A stretch of 64,000 nt of DNA from Labia minor (lineage: Eukaryota > Arthropoda > Insecta > Dermaptera > Spongiphoridae), in assembly GCA_963082975.1 (NCBI GenBank), contig OY720348.1:73309719-73373718 (forward strand), read 5' to 3'. A program made the translations under genes and the position numbers. Positions 61,700 to 64,000 of this stretch are shown piece by piece (positions within the stretch are counted from its first letter, which is position 1; the number at the start of each line of letters is the position of its first letter). The notes under the pieces are model-generated. The model worked only from the letters and a program-made list of their open reading frames with translations. It searched no databases and was not told the DNA's origin.

Positions 61700-64000
61700 C
61701 ATTATTTTTTCCAATTAATAGAGCATATTAATATTTTATATGTTTTCAATTGAATCATCCATTTGAATTTGTTAGTTGTCGAATTTATATTTCATTTCAT
61801 TTATTTTTTATGACCAGCACAATTGAAAGAAATCATTGAATTTGCTCCATTTTCGTTTTTCTATCTCTTTAAGCCATACAATATGGAAATGCCAAGTTAT
61901 TATGTTGTCGATAAGATCAGAACACAATTTTATTTCAATCCAATTACTACCATATTTTAGTTTAGATTATACTATTTTCAATAGAGAAATTGAATTTATT
62001 CGTTGCAATACGAAAAGGAATCCATTCTTTTTGTTTTTTGTTTTCTCGGTTTATATACTCGTATTACACGAAACACGAATACACTATTATTTATTTATTT
62101 AAGTAAATGTATTTATTTTTTAAATCCAAATTGCAGTATTCAAGAATAAGAATAAGAATAAAAAAAAGTTTCTATATACGAGTATAAAATGCAAATGAGC
62201 AAAAGAAAAGATTAACGGTTAGTAAATGTCATCTGACGGGTTTTATTTTATAGTCTCTTATCTTTGCTATTTTATTGATTTGTACATTTTTCTTGTAAAT
62301 TCATAAACCATCGACTAATGAAGTTATGCAGATATTCTATGATTCTCTTCTTGTCATTTGGGTTCCGTTCCAAAAAATCAAATGGGACTTCAATCCTTTA
62401 TTTTTATCAAATGGACTTATCCTACTAAATTGGATTGAAACTTGGTTATTCCTGTAGGCGTACTCATCCCCGCTCCTCCCTCTCCAACAAATCACCTTCT
62501 TTTTCTTTTAATGTAAGCAATGGAGCGTAGGCGGAGGTGGGGTTATTGATCGAAATTGCAACGCAACAGCAACCACTAAAAATGGTTCCAACCCCATGAG
62601 AGGGTGCAACTACGCTGCTGCACACCGTGCAACATTTTTTTTCTTTTATCAGCAAATCGATTGAATAAAAACCGAGGACGAACACAACTAAGAAAAGTAG
62701 CGGTCAACTACCTTGGAACAAGCGAGGCGTTTGTAGTTTTTGCGCAATTTTCAAGTACAAAACCAGTTCATAACTAAACATAAAAATTGCGATAAGTGAA
62801 GGACTTGCAATGTCTTATGCAGATGGATAGACAACAGGATTGCATTAGATTTGGAAGAAAACCTGAAATACTAGTGACATATGAGTAGAGTTGTTTTTTT
62901 TTATGTCAACAGTTTCTAAATCTTCTAGAATGAAGATGACTAGATAGGTTTTCTTTTTCAGTTCCTGAATCCTCCTGAATAATACAATTTACTATTGTAA
63001 AGTTAGAAGTTTTACAAATCAATTCGAATTGAGAATATTGTATTTTACAAAATAGCAAGAAAGATTTTTTATTAAAATAACAGACAACTAACGAACATTT
63101 CTTTAATAAGATTATAATTATCAAAAAAAAAAAAAAAAAAAAAAAAACAGAAGTGGAACTTTTATCTATCTTACCATATGAATTTTAATGAAATTCTAAT
63201 TAATGTATCTAATCTTCATCTTTTTTTCTAATCTAAAATTTATAATTTGTGTTTTCCAGATTGTACTTGAAACATATCCGCATTAAAATTTTGTGATGTT
63301 AATTATTGAAATTATAAAAAACAAAAGACAAAGCAAAAGAAAAAAATCAAAGATGAATCAGGTGATTTCGAATTAAAATGAGCAATAGGTTACTCTGTAC
63401 TAAGCAAATATAATTCGAATGTTTAATATAATTTTGAAATCATTCTTAGATTTATTATTTCAAGATTATTTTTTATTTAGGTACAAAAGAAAGAAAATGT
63501 AGGTGATGAATAAGTTAATCTGAATTTTAATAGGTATCACTGTTTTAATAGGTAGAGAATTCAGAAAACGAAGTTGTGGGTCATTTAATGGTCCGCAAGC
63601 CAGGACATGAACAAAAATAGTCAAGATTTTCTAAACAAGATTGGATTTCAATTACTATCACAAAGGGCTGGTGTTTTTTCATAGAATAGAACCAAGTACA
63701 GAGTTAAGTTCCCCCCACCCCCACCTCGATCCATTACTTCAACTAACACATATGATTTTCTAAACATGTGATTTCGTTGGTTTTGATTCCATGGACTATT
63801 TTATAACGTTTTTTTTTTAGTTGTTCTAATTCAGGAAAGTAATTTTAAAATTAAACCTTTTGATATATATTTTATGTCAGTAAGAAGATCCCTAACCATC
63901 CATAAATTATGTTAGGTATATTTATAGGTACGGAACTCCAAAGTAACTTCCAACAATCCCTATACCCCACCTCCATCCAATTCCTATTCTCTCCCAACTC
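61700..64000. other. AT-rich DNA without assignable gene
   Basis: Small open frames only. A poly-A run of 24 lies at 63124-63147. 62460-62760 is somewhat less AT-rich but unrecognised. Confidence 0.5.

Overview
The window is AT-rich, repeat-dense, gene-poor animal nuclear DNA. It holds a spliced eukaryotic gene, long (AT)n, (AC)n and (GATA)n tracts, and remains of many eukaryotic transposon classes: Helitron/Helentron, RTE-like and Jockey-like LINEs, Penelope-like, mariner, hAT-like and a tRNA-derived SINE. The mix suggests an invertebrate, most likely an arthropod; the sequence alone does not allow a closer assignment. I see no CRISPR array, rRNA, operon or prokaryotic feature.

Only one host gene is well supported: a TENT5 (FAM46) non-canonical poly(A) polymerase on the minus strand. 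Its coding region lies in one exon (start 56512, stop 55289). A 3' splice site sits at 56561 and a GTAAGT donor at 56962, giving a 402-bp intron. The inferred non-coding first exon lies in a GC-rich island (about 56963-57300) that carries a palindromic RFX X-box and CRE motifs.

The rest is mostly transposable-element sediment. Two families of short Helentron-type elements dominate. Family A has five full copies (4371, 15491, 32840, 43386, 51131), one mosaic copy (1517) and one solo 3' end. Family B has four full copies (213, 27511, 46759, 47998) and several fragments. Both have subterminal inverted repeats, an internal microsatellite and a 3' hairpin. Every full family A copy carries two perfect CRE palindromes exactly 20 bp apart.

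The most striking structure is a 3.6-kb palindrome at 45911-49508. Each arm is a Helentron-derived element that encodes the C-terminal part of an endonuclease/exonuclease/phosphatase domain and contains a nested family B copy. The arms flank a 43-bp spacer. A paralogous locus at 39412-39711 has the same left flank, spacer and right flank with no insertions, so it acts as an empty site.

Other structures are: an RTE-like LINE with a (GATA)n tail and an 11-bp target-site duplication inside a Helitron-like repeat (19271-20954); an inverted pair of Penelope-like ends with hammerhead-like motifs (59924-60410); a 310-bp foldback (28150-28461); a 600-bp near-tandem duplication (25571-26935); a mariner relic keeping both ends of the transposase reading frame (30834-31194); and decayed LINE fragments near 10.2, 29.0, 37.5-38.5, 45.5 and 61 kb.
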